Positions 1 to 11,905 of a DNA stretch of 64,000 nucleotides are shown here, piece after piece (within the stretch, counting starts at the first letter, position 1; every line of letters begins with the position of its first letter). The translations under genes were made by a program, and so were the position numbers. This DNA comes from Puccinia triticina (lineage: Eukaryota > Basidiomycota > Pucciniomycetes > Pucciniales > Pucciniaceae). The notes beneath the pieces were generated by a model that saw only the letters and a program-made list of their open reading frames with translations, was not told where the DNA came from and searched no databases. Location of the stretch: NCBI RefSeq assembly GCF_026914185.1, contig NC_070564.1, forward strand, positions 3,100,001-3,164,000. Reading direction: 5' to 3'.

Positions 1-760
1 CATCAAGTGGACAAATACACTCCACTCAATGGCCGGACCGGGTCATTGAGTGGATACACACTCCACTCAATGACCAACCCGGTCATCAAGTGCAAACTAC
101 TCCACTCGATGACTGGAGCAGCCATCAAGTGGATAACTACTCCACTCAATGACCAACCAGGTCATCAAGTGCAAACTACTCCACTCAATGACTGGAGCAG
201 CCATCAAGTGGATAACTACTCCACTCAATGACCAACCTCCACTCAATGACCAACCAGGTCATCGAGTGGATACACACTCCACTCAATGACCGGATTGGCC
301 ATCAAGTGGATAACTACTCCACTCAATGACCGGATCGGCCATTGAGTGGATACACACTCTGAGTGGAGCATGTAGCCCACTCGATGGCCGGACTGGGTCA
401 TTGAGTGGAGTAGTTATCCACTTGATGGCCAATGTGGTCATTGAGTGGAGTTTGTATTCACTTGATGGCCAATCCGGTCATCAAGGGGAGTGTGTATCCA
501 CTTGATGACCGGGTTGGTCATTGAGTGGAGTGTGTATCCACTCAATGACCGGGTTGTTTGTCGAGTGGAGTGTGTATCCACTCAATGACCGGGTTGGTCA
601 TTGAGTGGAGTAGTTATCCACTTGATGGCCAATCGGGTCATCAAGTGGAGGGTGTACCCACTCAATGACCGGGTAGAGGTGATCCATTCGATGACCCAAA
701 GTCATTGAGTGGAGTATGTATCCCCCCAATGGCCAGGTTGTTCATCAAGTGGGGTGCATG
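1..760. repeat. Hairpin minisatellite forming a macro-palindrome
   Basis: The stretch consists of units built on CCACTCAATGACC and its complement GGTCATTGAGTGG, each pair able to fold into a hairpin. The short spacers are TACACACT or ATAACTACT left of about 360 and their complements AGTGTGTAT or AGTAGTTAT to the right. The whole array is therefore itself inverted about a centre near 355-370. The left edge is cut by the window. No gene is supported here; the ORF at the left end is a by-product of the repeat. Confidence 0.85.
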
Positions 761-2595
761 TATGGGTGTTGGTTGGCCCAATTATCAGCCTTTCATCAGT
801 TGAGGTGTGTGAGATTGATGGCCGGTCATGACCGGCCCAGGTTCATGGTGTGATGGGCACCAGTATGTTTCCGTTGCTCAGCTGGCATAAAATCCTCCTG
901 GTGCGAGGCAAAAAATTTAATTGAGCAGCGTGCGCATCTCTACTGGTGAGGTGATAAAAAGTTGCTGGTGAAATCCAATTGTGAACCCCCCTAATGTAAT
1001 GTGATGAAGCTGCACAGGATTGAAAAAGGCCAAGTTGCTAATTCTCTCAGGCCGCGGGGTCCAATTAGTGTATAAGTCCCTCCTTTGGAGGGTCTCTGTG
1101 GGGCGGTGTCCCCCCTCCAATAGAGGGACTTAGTTAAGTTAGCCTTTTTTGCAGTGTCCAAGTCAATTCAATTCAAGGACAGTCCAAAATATGTCCAGGA
1201 AATTTTGGTGGCGTAAAACATAGCTAGCTTGACACAAGCCCCTTGTGTCAGAGGGAGGCAGGTGACACACCACCGGGCCAACTTATTCACAAGTCCCCCC
1301 TGCTGGGAGGCTTGCTCATGCTGTGGCTGGCCGCAAAGCAGGGAGGGACTTGTGCACAAAGTCAAAAATTTGGCTAAGAAAGAAAACATGGATGGCTGGA
1401 GGAAAAATACTTAGCAACACCCAGCATCCCCCTCAGCTCCTGTGGACCTGCCCCAGAGCCAAAATACGCTTCTTGACCTCAGCTTTCAAATGGTACGGTG
1501 CTGGGCCCAATTTCCCCAATCCTTGCCACTTTTGCTGTACTAATATTTTAAAAATAAAAAAACACCAAGAAATGTAAACTAAGGATCTACAACCATCATG
1601 CCTTGTGGATCTTGGATTCACAAACCTGCAGATATTTGCAGATCCCACAGCTGTACACTGTGGGTGAAGTTCTTCAAAATGATTTTGGTTGGCAACCAAT
1701 ATCATTTCAAGGTGTCTGCCTGCAAGGGGGGACCATTGTCAGACGGTCTGTAAGGGTCTGTTGTTGGGGGGAGAAGGCGCTGGTCCGGTAAGTCTAGCTA
1801 GAATGTAAATTGCTAGATGGGGAAATAGGATGGGTCTTCCCCCGGCTCCTCCTTATGGTGAGGAGCGTGACATGTATGTGTAGCTACAAGACATGTCTAG
1901 GGATGAGCCTGGCGCGCGGGCGCAGCTCATAACACGGTCAGCATTTCCACTGGAATTTTCCTGGAATTTTACGGGAGGGCAATCCAAAAATATCACAGAA
2001 TGCCAACCCATTTCTAAATTGCTTTTGAATTCTGTTTGGAATGGTTACGGGCTGTGGCAGGTGGTGATGGGCTCAAAAATGAGGACCAAGCAAATCACCC
2101 AGCCAAAAGGGGGGCTCAAACCAGCACCATGTTGCTGATCCACCCCCAGTGGAGCTCCTTGACCACTATTCTAGACAAGCCATACAGTGCATGGTGTGAT
2201 TTGTGTATATGAACCTGCATCTGAGAGGCTTGATTGGTCATATACAAAAATGTACTGTGAAAAATCCAGGAAAAATACCAGAATGAGATTCCAGTCTGTA
2301 TTTCCTGGAATGAAGCCACATTTTTTTGACTTCGTTCCAATGTAAACCTTTTTTTGGGTTTGGTTTTAACCCAAATTGCAATTGGAATGATTCCGGTCCT
2401 TTGACCATACCAGAAGCATTCCGATTGCTTTTTGGTCCTCCCATCATATTAGAAGCTTTCTAATTGGTTTTGGTCCTTTGACCAGACCAGAATGATTCCA
2501 ATTGGTTTTTGGTTTTTTGTACCATCCAGTAATTTTACTGGATGGAAACTTTAAAACCTCACCCGTGTTGTAGCCACTCAATTGTTGCAGATATG
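761..2595. other. Non-coding stretch with dispersed repeat fragments
   Basis: No ORF here looks like a gene. At 1045-1130 there is a hairpin-forming segment (AAGTCCCTCC against GGAGGGACTT style arms). At 1150-1225 a segment recurs in diverged form at 10985-11055. At 1440-1680 a segment recurs inverted near 43130-43340, including the words around 'caaccatcatgccttgtgga'. These look like fragments of old dispersed elements. Confidence 0.6.
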
Positions 2596-3280
2596 ATATG
2601 GTGTTGCAAGTGCGTCTGGGCACTCACCAAAGTTCGGCCGAAAAAAGGCCAAGCACGCGTGGCCGACCCTAAAGCCAGCTTGGCCGATCCCAAAGCGTGG
2701 GTGGCACACGTCCAACCCCCGCTTGGCACAGTCCAAAGCTGGGGTGGTTCGGGACAAAGCCCCGCTGGGCCGAGTTCAAGCGAGGGTGCCACGCACGCCA
2801 AACGCTGTGCCGGCCATCAAGGAGAGAAGTTTCCCTCCTTGATGGTCGGTCTACAAACTGGTCATCGAGAAGGGAAGACTCCCTTCCTGATGATCGATAC
2901 AAGTATTGACCACCGCGAAGGGAGTCTTTCCTCCCCGATGACCAGCTTACAGACCGGCCATCGAGAAGGAAAAGCTCCCTTGTTGATGTCCGATGTGCGA
3001 TGTCGAGAAGGGAGAACGTTTCCCCTCCTCGAGGGCACATTGTTCTTGCCTTTCGAGGCAGAGACGAGGGCCGGCGTCTGATGACCGGCGTGTTGCATGC
3101 CAAGTCACAGATCCCATCGGCCCAGAGCTTGATCTTGGCCAAGCGGGACTTGGCTGTGTGCCAAGCTCTGCCCCCCGCGCAACCTGCCCAATCAAGCCCG
3201 CTGGGCACATACCCAACCCCCGGAGGCACTCGGCCAAGTGGGAGTTGGGTAAGTGCCCAGACGCGCTTGCAACACCATAT
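2596..3280. mobile_element. TIR element with nested hairpin array
   Basis: The ends are inverted copies of ATATGGTGTTGCAAG[T/C]GCGTCTGGGCACT: left 2596-2624, right about 3252-3280. Between them, about 2810-3020 is an array of GGTCATCGAG-type hairpins similar in core to those at 1-760 and 33120-33400. No transposase is present, so it would be non-autonomous. I could not find a clean target-site duplication, so the exact ends and superfamily are uncertain. Confidence 0.6.
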
Positions 3281-6200
3281 TCAATCTTGCATATTATAAG
3301 AAAATTCGAAAATCTGTAGAGAAATTTAATATCCTTCAGGATTCCTTTGAAATTCAAAACAGATTTCTTCAATAAATTTGGATTTTGGGCCTCAGGAAAA
3401 AAAAAGTGAGGGTGTGCATCAGTATACTGCCAAAAAAAAACTGACTATTGTTTTTGTTGTACATATGTTGTTGATTTTTAAACTGTGTTTTTGTTTTTTT
3501 AGGATTGAAAATCTTTCCTTTGTCTGTAAGCCTGCAGACATCATTAGTAAGCCTCACAGCTTCACTTTACAGGCAGTCAAAACCAGTTTGGGCGGCTGGT
3601 TTTGCTTGAAATGGGTGCCGGGCCGGGCAAGGGGCAAGGGAGTCAGGAGCAGCAAAGGGCCGGATTGAGGTAAAATTACTCCAGTAATCCAATGTTGGGG
3701 CCCTCAAGGCCCCAAAGTGGAAAACAAGAAACTTTTTTTTTTTCTTCTGATGGCATTCCTGACATACAGGATCCATAAAGGCTTTTAGGCTGAAATCAGT
3801 GGTCCAAAAGCTGGCCGCAAGATTTTCTGCCATTGCTTTAGCTGGATCAAGCTGCTTTCTGAGAAACTTTTTGCATCTTCAGGAGCAAGACCTTATGGCA
3901 TGCCAATGACAGGGCATTGTGTCAGGCCCGCTTTGAGGTCAAGCTGCTGAGATGCCTCCAACACCATCCCCGCGTGGAGGTCAAGCCAACAAGCACAGCA
4001 TTGCATCAGCGCGTGGATTTCAAGCCGCTGTGGTAGGCACTTTTGTTCTGGATGGAAAAATTCAAAAAGTTCTAGTTTACATATGCGGTGTTACATTACA
4101 CCCTTTTTTGATACACACAATCCCTTCAGTTTACATACACAGTTGTACACAACTGCATTTATATAGCTCACATACTACCCTTTTATATTACATATATCTG
4201 TGTGTATACATGCGGCTACGTAGCAACCAGCCAGCTGTCAGAATTCTGCCTTTGCCCAGAAGAGGGCCTGTTTCTCTTTTGTTCTTTTTCCTACATCAGG
4301 TTTCCATAATCATCTAGGCCCCTCTTTAGGCCCCTTTTTCCACATTTACTTCATCTGTTCCCATATGAAATACAGATTTCACTTAGTTCTGAGCCCATAA
4401 TAGTCTGACCTGCTCCATCGGAGACTTCTGCACTGCTGTTCTGAGTCCCTGTGCATCCTGTGCACTTGACCTTCTTCAGCTCACTTCTCCTCCTTCTCAG
4501 GCCTCTGGCCATATTTTGTTCACCAGCCTCAGATGTGGCTGTGTAGCAACCACAAGCCACTTATTACAGTAACCTAGCAACCACAAGCCACATTAATAAA
4601 GCGGCAAAGTAAACATGGGGCTGTGGAAGTTTTTAAGATTTCAGCTCTTCAGGTTGAGGCAACAAAAAAGGGGGGGCTATCTTGAGGTGAACAGATAGGA
4701 CCAAGGAGCAGGGTTGAGATTGTTGAAGCTCAGACTTGATGATTTTTGTTTCATGTCCGAGGAGCGGACTTTAACCAAACAACTAGAGAGCCCCCCAGCA
4801 AGATCCAAAGGGGGGCCTAACAACAGTAACAGGACAGGTGACAGGAACTGGTGACAGGGAACAGGAGACAAGTCATGGCCACTCGGCCAAACAAATCAGA
4901 ACAGGTGAAAGGAACAGGTGACAGGAACAAGGGACAGGAAAAGGGGACAGGAAAAGGGAACAGGAACAGGGTACTGAACAGGTAACTGAACAGGTGACAA
5001 CAGGACAGGACATTATTTGACCACTTGGTCGGACAGGAAACAGGGGCCACTTGGCCAGACAGATAATGTGAGCGGAAGATGAGGTCAGGATTCTGACACA
5101 AGTCACTCAAGCAGACTACACAGCAATACAGAAATCTGTGCAGGTCACTTGAGGAGACTCCATAGCAACCCACCAGGGGAGAATTTGATGCACTCTCCAG
5201 ACAGTGCCTGACTGTAATTCTATGTTTTTCTGGATCTGATGTCAGCCAGATGTGTATTAGGAAATGATTTATAAATTATTCAGAAGTCAATTGGAAGTCT
5301 ATAATAATTTATGAGGAAGTATCACAGGACCTCATGCAATGTTCTATGGAACTGTTTCATTCTTTAAGGATAACTCAATTAAAACCTATAATGAAATGAT
5401 ATTTACTCAATGCCTAATTATCAATCATTGCTGGTGAATTTATTTTGATCAATTTCTCTATGTGCAAGGGGTTTCACACAACATAGATGTGACTAGCTGG
5501 GGATTTAATGGCTTTCTGAACAGTTTTTACTTGTCATAGAGCTGTGACAGTCCCCTCTGGTGATCTGTCACCCCAATGTACGCGCGTACACAAAGGTGAA
5601 ATTGTCAAAATGCAAAACAGCTCACATGCATGTACATGGAGATATTGCAAAACAAAAACCATAAAAATGACTCACAAGCTTATATGTGTTAAGAAGCCAA
5701 GTTGTTTGGCTGAAATCTGGTACCACAAACATTTAAATTTTAAGCTTGACTTGAAACATACTTTCACCCTATTTTCATCCTTTTTTGACTCAATTATAGA
5801 TGATACCTGCCTTTTTTTTTTAGGTAAATATGACAATTAAGGTGGGCCTTTCACATCATTCTTACCGGTGTGTAAGTGTTGTTGATCTGACAGAGGCCCA
5901 GCCTACAATTTGTAACAACCTTTTATGAGCGCACATGAGGGAAAAATTAGCAAAGTGAAAACAATGAACACCTTCATGAGTATGTGAATAATATGAATTG
6001 AACCCCAAGAAATCATCCCAATCAACAAACATGTCAAATTGATTTATGATTTAATTGCGGTCATTGTGTCTTAGTGGTTTCAACTGTGTTTTGATTGAGT
6101 TCCAGTTGAGTTCTGCATGACTTCTGGATGATTTATGGATGAATCCAGGATCAGTTTCAGAACAGCTGTGGATGAGTTCAAGCATTGTTCATTATTTCTT

Positions 6201-6565
6201 ACACTACTTTCACCAAAAGCATCCAGCACAGTTCTGGAAAAAGGGTATGGTATGGCACTCTCTGGAAAGTGCTTCAAAATCACCCCTGATGACCAGAGGG
6301 CTGTGTAAGCCACACTTGTAACTAGATCACCAGCTAAATTTGCTCATGTCTGCACTGCCACACTGTACATAGCTGTATTCTGCACAGCAGACCAGCCAAA
6401 ACATCTCATTTGTAAAAGGCACACCAGCCAAAACCCCTCATGTACATAGACCACCAGCACAAATGCCTCACATTTTCCATATAAGGAGGGGCTCTCTCTT
6501 CCTTTTTCCCTCATCCAATCTGGGAGATCATTCTGTTAAATTTCAGTCTTGTTTCCACTCATCCC
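3281..6565. other. Gene-poor stretch, simple repeats
   Basis: No credible coding region was found. About 4800-5040 is a purine-rich tandem repeat (GGAACAGG / GGACAGGAAA words), which explains the long minus-strand ORF there. The segment near 4780-4815 (agagagccccccagcaagat) recurs near 11400-11435. The remainder is AT-rich sequence without recognisable structure. Confidence 0.5.
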
Positions 6566-6568
6566 TAA

Positions 6569-6879
6569 GAGCATTCGCATTCGTCGGGTTAAGTTGATGA
6601 TTTTGGGCAACTTAACCCAAGCGGCAATCACATTGGTCCGGGCTAACCCCGGTTCAACAAGCCTCAGGTTTGATTTCAGGCTAAGTTCAGCTAAATTTAG
6701 CAAGCCTTAACCTGAAATCTAGCCTCAGGCTAGGGCAGTCTGCGACTCATTTCAGCACAATTTAGCCTGAAACTGACCAACAAATGTGATTGCCCACTTG
6801 AAGGAAACCTTGTCAGCTAACCTGCCCACAAACCCGGGCTTATTTAACCCAAAAACTTAGCAAGCAAATGTGAATGCTC
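6569..6879. mobile_element. Tourist-like (PIF/Harbinger) MITE
   Basis: A 311-bp element begins GAGCATTCGCATT and ends with the complement AATGTGAATGCTC. It is flanked on both sides by TAA (6566-6568 and 6880-6882), the 3-bp duplication typical of PIF/Harbinger. Internal arms also show inverted similarity (GGGTTAAGTT near the left, AACCC/TTAACCC words near the right). It has no coding capacity and would depend on a Harbinger transposase in trans. The termini are well supported; the superfamily follows from TSD length and sequence. Confidence 0.75.
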
Positions 6880-6882
6880 TAA

Positions 6883-8708
6883 AAATCCTTAAACTTTATA
6901 CTCCCTCCATTCCACCCTTTTTATCCTCCTCTATAGGCATGTTTTCAGATCAAAGATATCCAGCACTTATGAGTCCCCATCCATTTGGTCTGCCTCTTAT
7001 TATGGTCATGTATGCTTTCTTACTATCTTGTAGACCTTGATCCCTGATTAGATGATATTGTCAGCTTTCCATCTTATTGCTTATCCTCTTGTGTTCACAC
7101 TCTCTGCTGGGGATATTGATGTACCTTTTGACATGTCACAAATGACAATGAGTTTGAGAAGTTTCAAATTCATTATTATTCTCAACCACAGATTGATGCT
7201 TGTACATGGTCTACTTATATTTGGCCATGTACAGGAAATCATTCTTCATTGGTTCTCTTCTTCTTTCTCTGCTCCGCATCTGAGCCGCATCCGGTGATCC
7301 ATCCATCATCACCGCCCCTTTTATCAAGCACCCTCAAGAGCTCTTCTCTTTCTCCTTGTCAGCAAAGAGTCCAAATACCAACACATTCCCCCCAGGAGAT
7401 TCAAATAAATTGTCACCTTGACACTCTCCGCCACATGATAAAATACTTGCTTTATATTTTGCAATACACAGTTCATTGTGAGCCACTTGAGTCTTGTGAG
7501 AAAAGTATTCAACTACGCTAGACCACTGTCTTCTTGCTTCCAGCCTAGCTGGGGGTGTTTTCAGTCTTTGTCTTTCAGAGAGGCAGGGGTTCCCCACACA
7601 TACTTCTCTAAATTCAGCCATAAGAGGTACAAACCGCTTTTGGAGTCTCACACTGCCAATACATATGTATTCTTCCAACGCCATGCCTGCGCGGAGGTCA
7701 CACCAATGTGAAAACACTCACTTCAAGCTCCCATTGTAGGTCAAGATCACATTGGTGGCGCATTTAGGGTTCTCAAAGTTCAAAACATACAAAATTCAAG
7801 CCTTATGGGTTCAAATTCAATGTTGAAAAACTGATATGGACCAATTTGCTGGGGGTAGAGGGATGATAGTAGATCACATTACACAAGATTCCATATCAAC
7901 TTTTTGACCTTTAGTCCAAGAGAATATTATGCTATGACTTTATGTCACCCAACTTTGAGAACCCTAATTCTCCTGCTGGAAGACAGGCAATTTTTCCAGG
8001 TGGAGTCATGCAGGTTGGCCAAACCTCACATTCCATGTTGCACCAGCATGGACAGAACTCTGTGCTATACCCCTTTGGGTTATGATCACTTGGCTTGATC
8101 CAGTTTGAGGAAGTAAATTGCGTCAAAGAAGAGATTTGCTCCTTGTGTTATGAAAAATGTTGTGGGGAATTTTCTTATTTAAGTAGATGTGGCCCAAAGT
8201 AGCTGTTTGCCAAAATATGAGTGAGTTATGTTTTTACTTGTAATAAAACAAATGCTATGTGAAAGAAAAAAAAATGTGTACATGTGATTTAAAGTGTGTT
8301 CTGTGATTCTGGGTGCTTTGGGATGAAGTTTTTTTCATGTAATTGTGTATGGAACTACCTTGTAAATTTTATACTAGTTTCATGTACGCTTTCTGATGAT
8401 GTATACATGCATTTTATATCTGTAATTTAGTCTTTTAATTAGTTTAAACATTTTATATTTTGATTGATCTTACCACAGCAACCATCAAAACCGGAAAAGA
8501 GAAATCATCCAGAAATTAAGCAAAATACCATATGCAAGCTCTGAGTTTGAGGAGACAGCAGATTTGAATGCAAGTTGTAGACAATTATTTCAGATTGAAA
8601 AGAACAAGATCTGTGCAATATCCATGGTGACAATAGCTGGGATACTAGGCTTAATAGGAGTTTATTCAATTCACAATCTTGATGTGTGCCCAATGAGAGT
8701 ACTTTTTC
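6883..8708. other. No gene recognised
   Basis: The sequence has scattered short ORFs without family resemblance, codon pattern or splice support. Poly-pyrimidine and AT-rich runs are common. Minus-strand 7334-7717 is open for 127 codons but does not resemble anything I know. The last part (about 8460-8708) is the downstream flank of the minus-strand gene that ends at 8709. Confidence 0.45.
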
Positions 8709-10376
8709 TCATGATTTGGAAGGGAGAACATGAGTGGTTTGACTTATTCTAATTGGGTTTTTGACAAATTCGACTAGAGCTTGTTCATGAGGTAGAAGAC
8801 CAGATCTAGAAATGGTTCGAAACAGTCCCCTGAACTCTTTGTCATTCCCATGGTACTTAAACTTATGATAGAAGATAGCCATGGTTACCAGTCTCCTGTG
8901 AGCCGATGAAGAGCCAAATTCTTCACAGAGCTTCTTGAGGTATTTCCAACCATTCTCCGGTGTGGGAGAGGTCATTGCATTTTCAAGATGTTTATCCAGT
9001 TCAACAATTTGCGTAAACTTGACTGGATCAACTGAGCAGTAATATTTTAATGATGGCAGAGAGTCAGTATTAATGGGTTCGGGTGTGAGATAGTGTGATG
9101 CAATATACGAACTTATCTCTCGTCCAAAGCGGCCCCGAAAAATGAATTCTAATTTGAAAAAGATAGGTCAAGGAGAAATTGTGAGCATTATGATATACCA
9201 GGAAGAAATATTGGTAAAACAAACCGTGTTCCCATCTTAAAAAATTTGCTTCGTCAACAGTTATGGCTCCGTGAATGTAGTCAACACATTCAATCATTGC
9301 ACTGATATCAGGGAGACGCCTTTCAAGATTTCTATACCTCAACTTAAGGCTGAGGAGGCCATACGAGGCAGATACGGCCAGGTGTGATACTACAAATGAG
9401 CGCGCGTGTTTAGCTTCGCGTAAAGTATAAGCAAGTATTTTAAGCCATTCCTTCACTCGTTCATCCTCGGCCAGTGGACGATTGTGCAGAATGCTCATGA
9501 AACCAAATTGTATCAAATAAGCTGCATATTCAGGCTCAAATGTCTCATCCCGCATGTGTTCGATGAACAGCCTGCGTGGGTCATTTTTGTCCAAATCGCT
9601 CTCCTGGATGATGACTGAACCAAGTTTAAATTATCAGCTTCAGACATGATGGGGAATATGATAGCCCCATTATATATGGTGGAGTTCACTTATGTACCGT
9701 TTTCGTAGTAATCAATGACTGCCGGGGAACAAGAGCCAAATGGACCAACGAGAACAATCGAGGAGAACAGAGCGGCGGAAAGATCTCAGCAATCGTTGCC
9801 TAATCTCAACTATTTCATGTGCACTTTTGAAGCAATGGAGCAGTATTCACGCGCATTCATATCTGCATTCTTTGGTTCTTTCGTGTTTAATTCTAGATAG
9901 AGACACATCGCGCTCGAAAACATGAGAATCAGTAGCGATCCTGACAACCCATGATGTCTGGATTAGAGTACTGGAGGTTTCAAATAATCTCGAGGCCTAC
10001 CTAGACGAGGTCCTGGAGATCCGTATCATAAAAAAACGGTGTTAGTTGTTTAGCAGGACGTGTCATAATGCGAAGAGGAACGAGAGAGAAAAATCTGTGG
10101 AAGTTGTTATGGCATGAGAGTAGGGTTATTTTACTTACCTTGAAATTCTGCGCAACGCTTCAGGAAACCTACAACTTGTTCCCTGACTTTTGGAGATTCT
10201 GGTGGGGAGATCCAATATTTAAGATTAAACGCTGCAGCGGCTGTATAGGACGAGGAACTGCCAGCCACATCGAGAGCGGGGTCCATCCTGATGATCATAT
10301 CCATTGCTTCTGTGCCACCTGCCAGTTGCCAGATGAAAGGTGAGCAGCACAGGGCGATTAATGTGGGGAATTGCAT
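8709..10376 (-). CDS. Putative secreted protein, paralogue A (five exons)
   Basis: I assemble five exons on the minus strand: 10376-10139, 10012-10001 (a 12-nt microexon), 9892-9851, 9614-9225 and 9148-8709. The total is 1122 nt or 373 aa. Every junction is GT-AG and every intron is phase 1. The start at 10376 opens a hydrophobic signal peptide (MQFPTLIALC..., residues about 1-24). The mature protein has no family I recognise. Motifs shared with paralogue B include DPR[RK]LFI.H near residue 110, DE[RQ]VKEWL, and SSAH[RK]R near the C-terminus. Introns 1 and 4 contain branch-like CTAAC/TTGAC. Upstream, TATA-like CATAAAA lies about 65 nt before the ATG. The secreted, paralogous, lineage-specific look suggests a candidate effector; that role is inference only. 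Confidence 0.72.
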
Positions 10377-11905
10377 CTGTGGTGCTAAGGAGTGATGGGC
10401 AGTCGAATGGGTGATGGTGGGACGGGTGGGTGGGAGGGGCTTTTATGCTCATCTCCAGGGCGGTGCCAGCTGCCATCCAGCACTTGTTTGAGGCTGCATA
10501 ATAACTAACATTTACAAATTGGTTTCAGCCTCAAGCACCCGACTTATCCCCTTTAGCCTCATTATGAGGCAGGGGAGGTCCCCTCGCCGCGCTTTGCTCC
10601 CGGAAGCTAGGCGTTGCCATATTGACTGTTTCCAAGCTTCAGTGCTCTCTCTCTAGTGGAGCCAGAAATACCGCGAGGGGAGTCCCAACCTGTTGACCGG
10701 CAGGAATCCCTCCCGGTCAACCAGGTCGTGGAGGCTTGTCGAACGGGACAAAGTGGGTTCTGCGGAGATACCGAATTGGCGGTTACGATCGTGCAGCCAA
10801 ATTCATACCAAGCACCCTTGATCAGCAGAATCTGGATCTGCATAGGTGCAATTACACGATCAGATAACACTGAGACATGTTCGGCTCTTTCATTGACCAT
10901 CGGCAGATTCTCATCTCCGGCCGAGGCTGAGATTGCGGCCTTCGCGCGCCCGAACGAACCTGCGCGATCAGGCTCCAGAGGTTTTTGCTGTGTCCAGGTT
11001 GATTCAATTCAAGGACAGTCTAAAACACGTCGAGAAAATTTTGGTGGGGGAAAATATAGAGCCACTCTAAAAAGCCCCTATATTCTCGGAGCAATTTTTT
11101 TGGCACACATTTTTCATGTAGTGCAGACGCGCATGGCACAGTTTTTTTGCAAATTGAAGGTGTCAAAGCGTAACTTGTGCTTCACAGGTCTTCAAAGTTG
11201 ATATCATAAAATTGCAATGTGTAAAATCATAAAATCATGAAACTTTAAGTGAGACTTTTTACCCTGAATTGATTTTCATTTGATTATCATTTGAAGCAAC
11301 TTTGAAGCTACTTCGTTGTTTTGCGTCCGTGGTGTAGATCAGACTTGATTCTGTATTTCAAATATTGAAAAAGAGGGGTAGACTTGAGTAGTACCATATA
11401 GAGAGCCTCCCCAGCAAGATTCAAAGGGTGGCCTGGACAGTGCTTGATCTAAGACAGAGATATGAGCATAATATGGGCTAACATGTGGATAAAGTATTTT
11501 GACTTGAAAATGGACAGAATATGAGCATTACAGATTGGTAATGGATGAAAATCAACATAATGTTGATGCAAAAATAATAAAGAAGACATCACATATGGTG
11601 ATGGAAAAGATGAAATGGAAAGGGGGGCATAGCATCCCAAATGTGATAGAAGAAAAGAATATGAGTGGATAAGTGAGACTGGAGTTCAATAATAATGAAA
11701 TTTTTAGAACTGTGGTGCCTTCCGCAAAATGGAAATCATTGATTTGGTCAAAAAAAGATTCAAATATTTTGCTAAGGTGGGGTAGAAAGTGGTGGATTAC
11801 TGAAAAATTTGGGAATTTGGCAACAAATTGAGTGCTTGGTGTTCCAAGATTTGCAAATTTAATGCAAGTCTCTCCTTCGGATGTCGCGCAACCTCCTTGG
11901 CATTG
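10377..11905. other. Intergenic region between paralogues
   Basis: The first about 110 nt is the upstream region of paralogue A and shares a GGGACGG[GA]TGGGTGGGAGG block (plus-strand reading) with the upstream region of paralogue B at 13850-13870. The segment 10517-10600 recurs in diverged form near 18565-18645. The segment 10660-10990 recurs in diverged form near 25920-26200, and 10985-11055 near 1150-1225. No gene was found; the 181-codon plus-strand ORF at 10656 lies in these dispersed repeats. Confidence 0.5.

Noticed and set aside
1..760. CRISPR-like array
   Set aside because: Units are palindromic and the spacers are a few recurring words rather than unique sequences; the context is eukaryotic.
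4817..5173. 118-codon minus-strand Cys/Ser/Phe-rich ORF
   Set aside because: Produced by a purine-rich GGAACAGG-type tandem repeat; no conserved feature.
7334..7717. 127-codon minus-strand ORF with a possible retrotransposon flavour
   Set aside because: No recognisable catalytic motif, and neighbouring frames give no continuation.
10656..11201. 181-codon plus-strand ORF
   Set aside because: Lies in a dispersed repeat that recurs diverged at 25920-26200 without the frame being kept.
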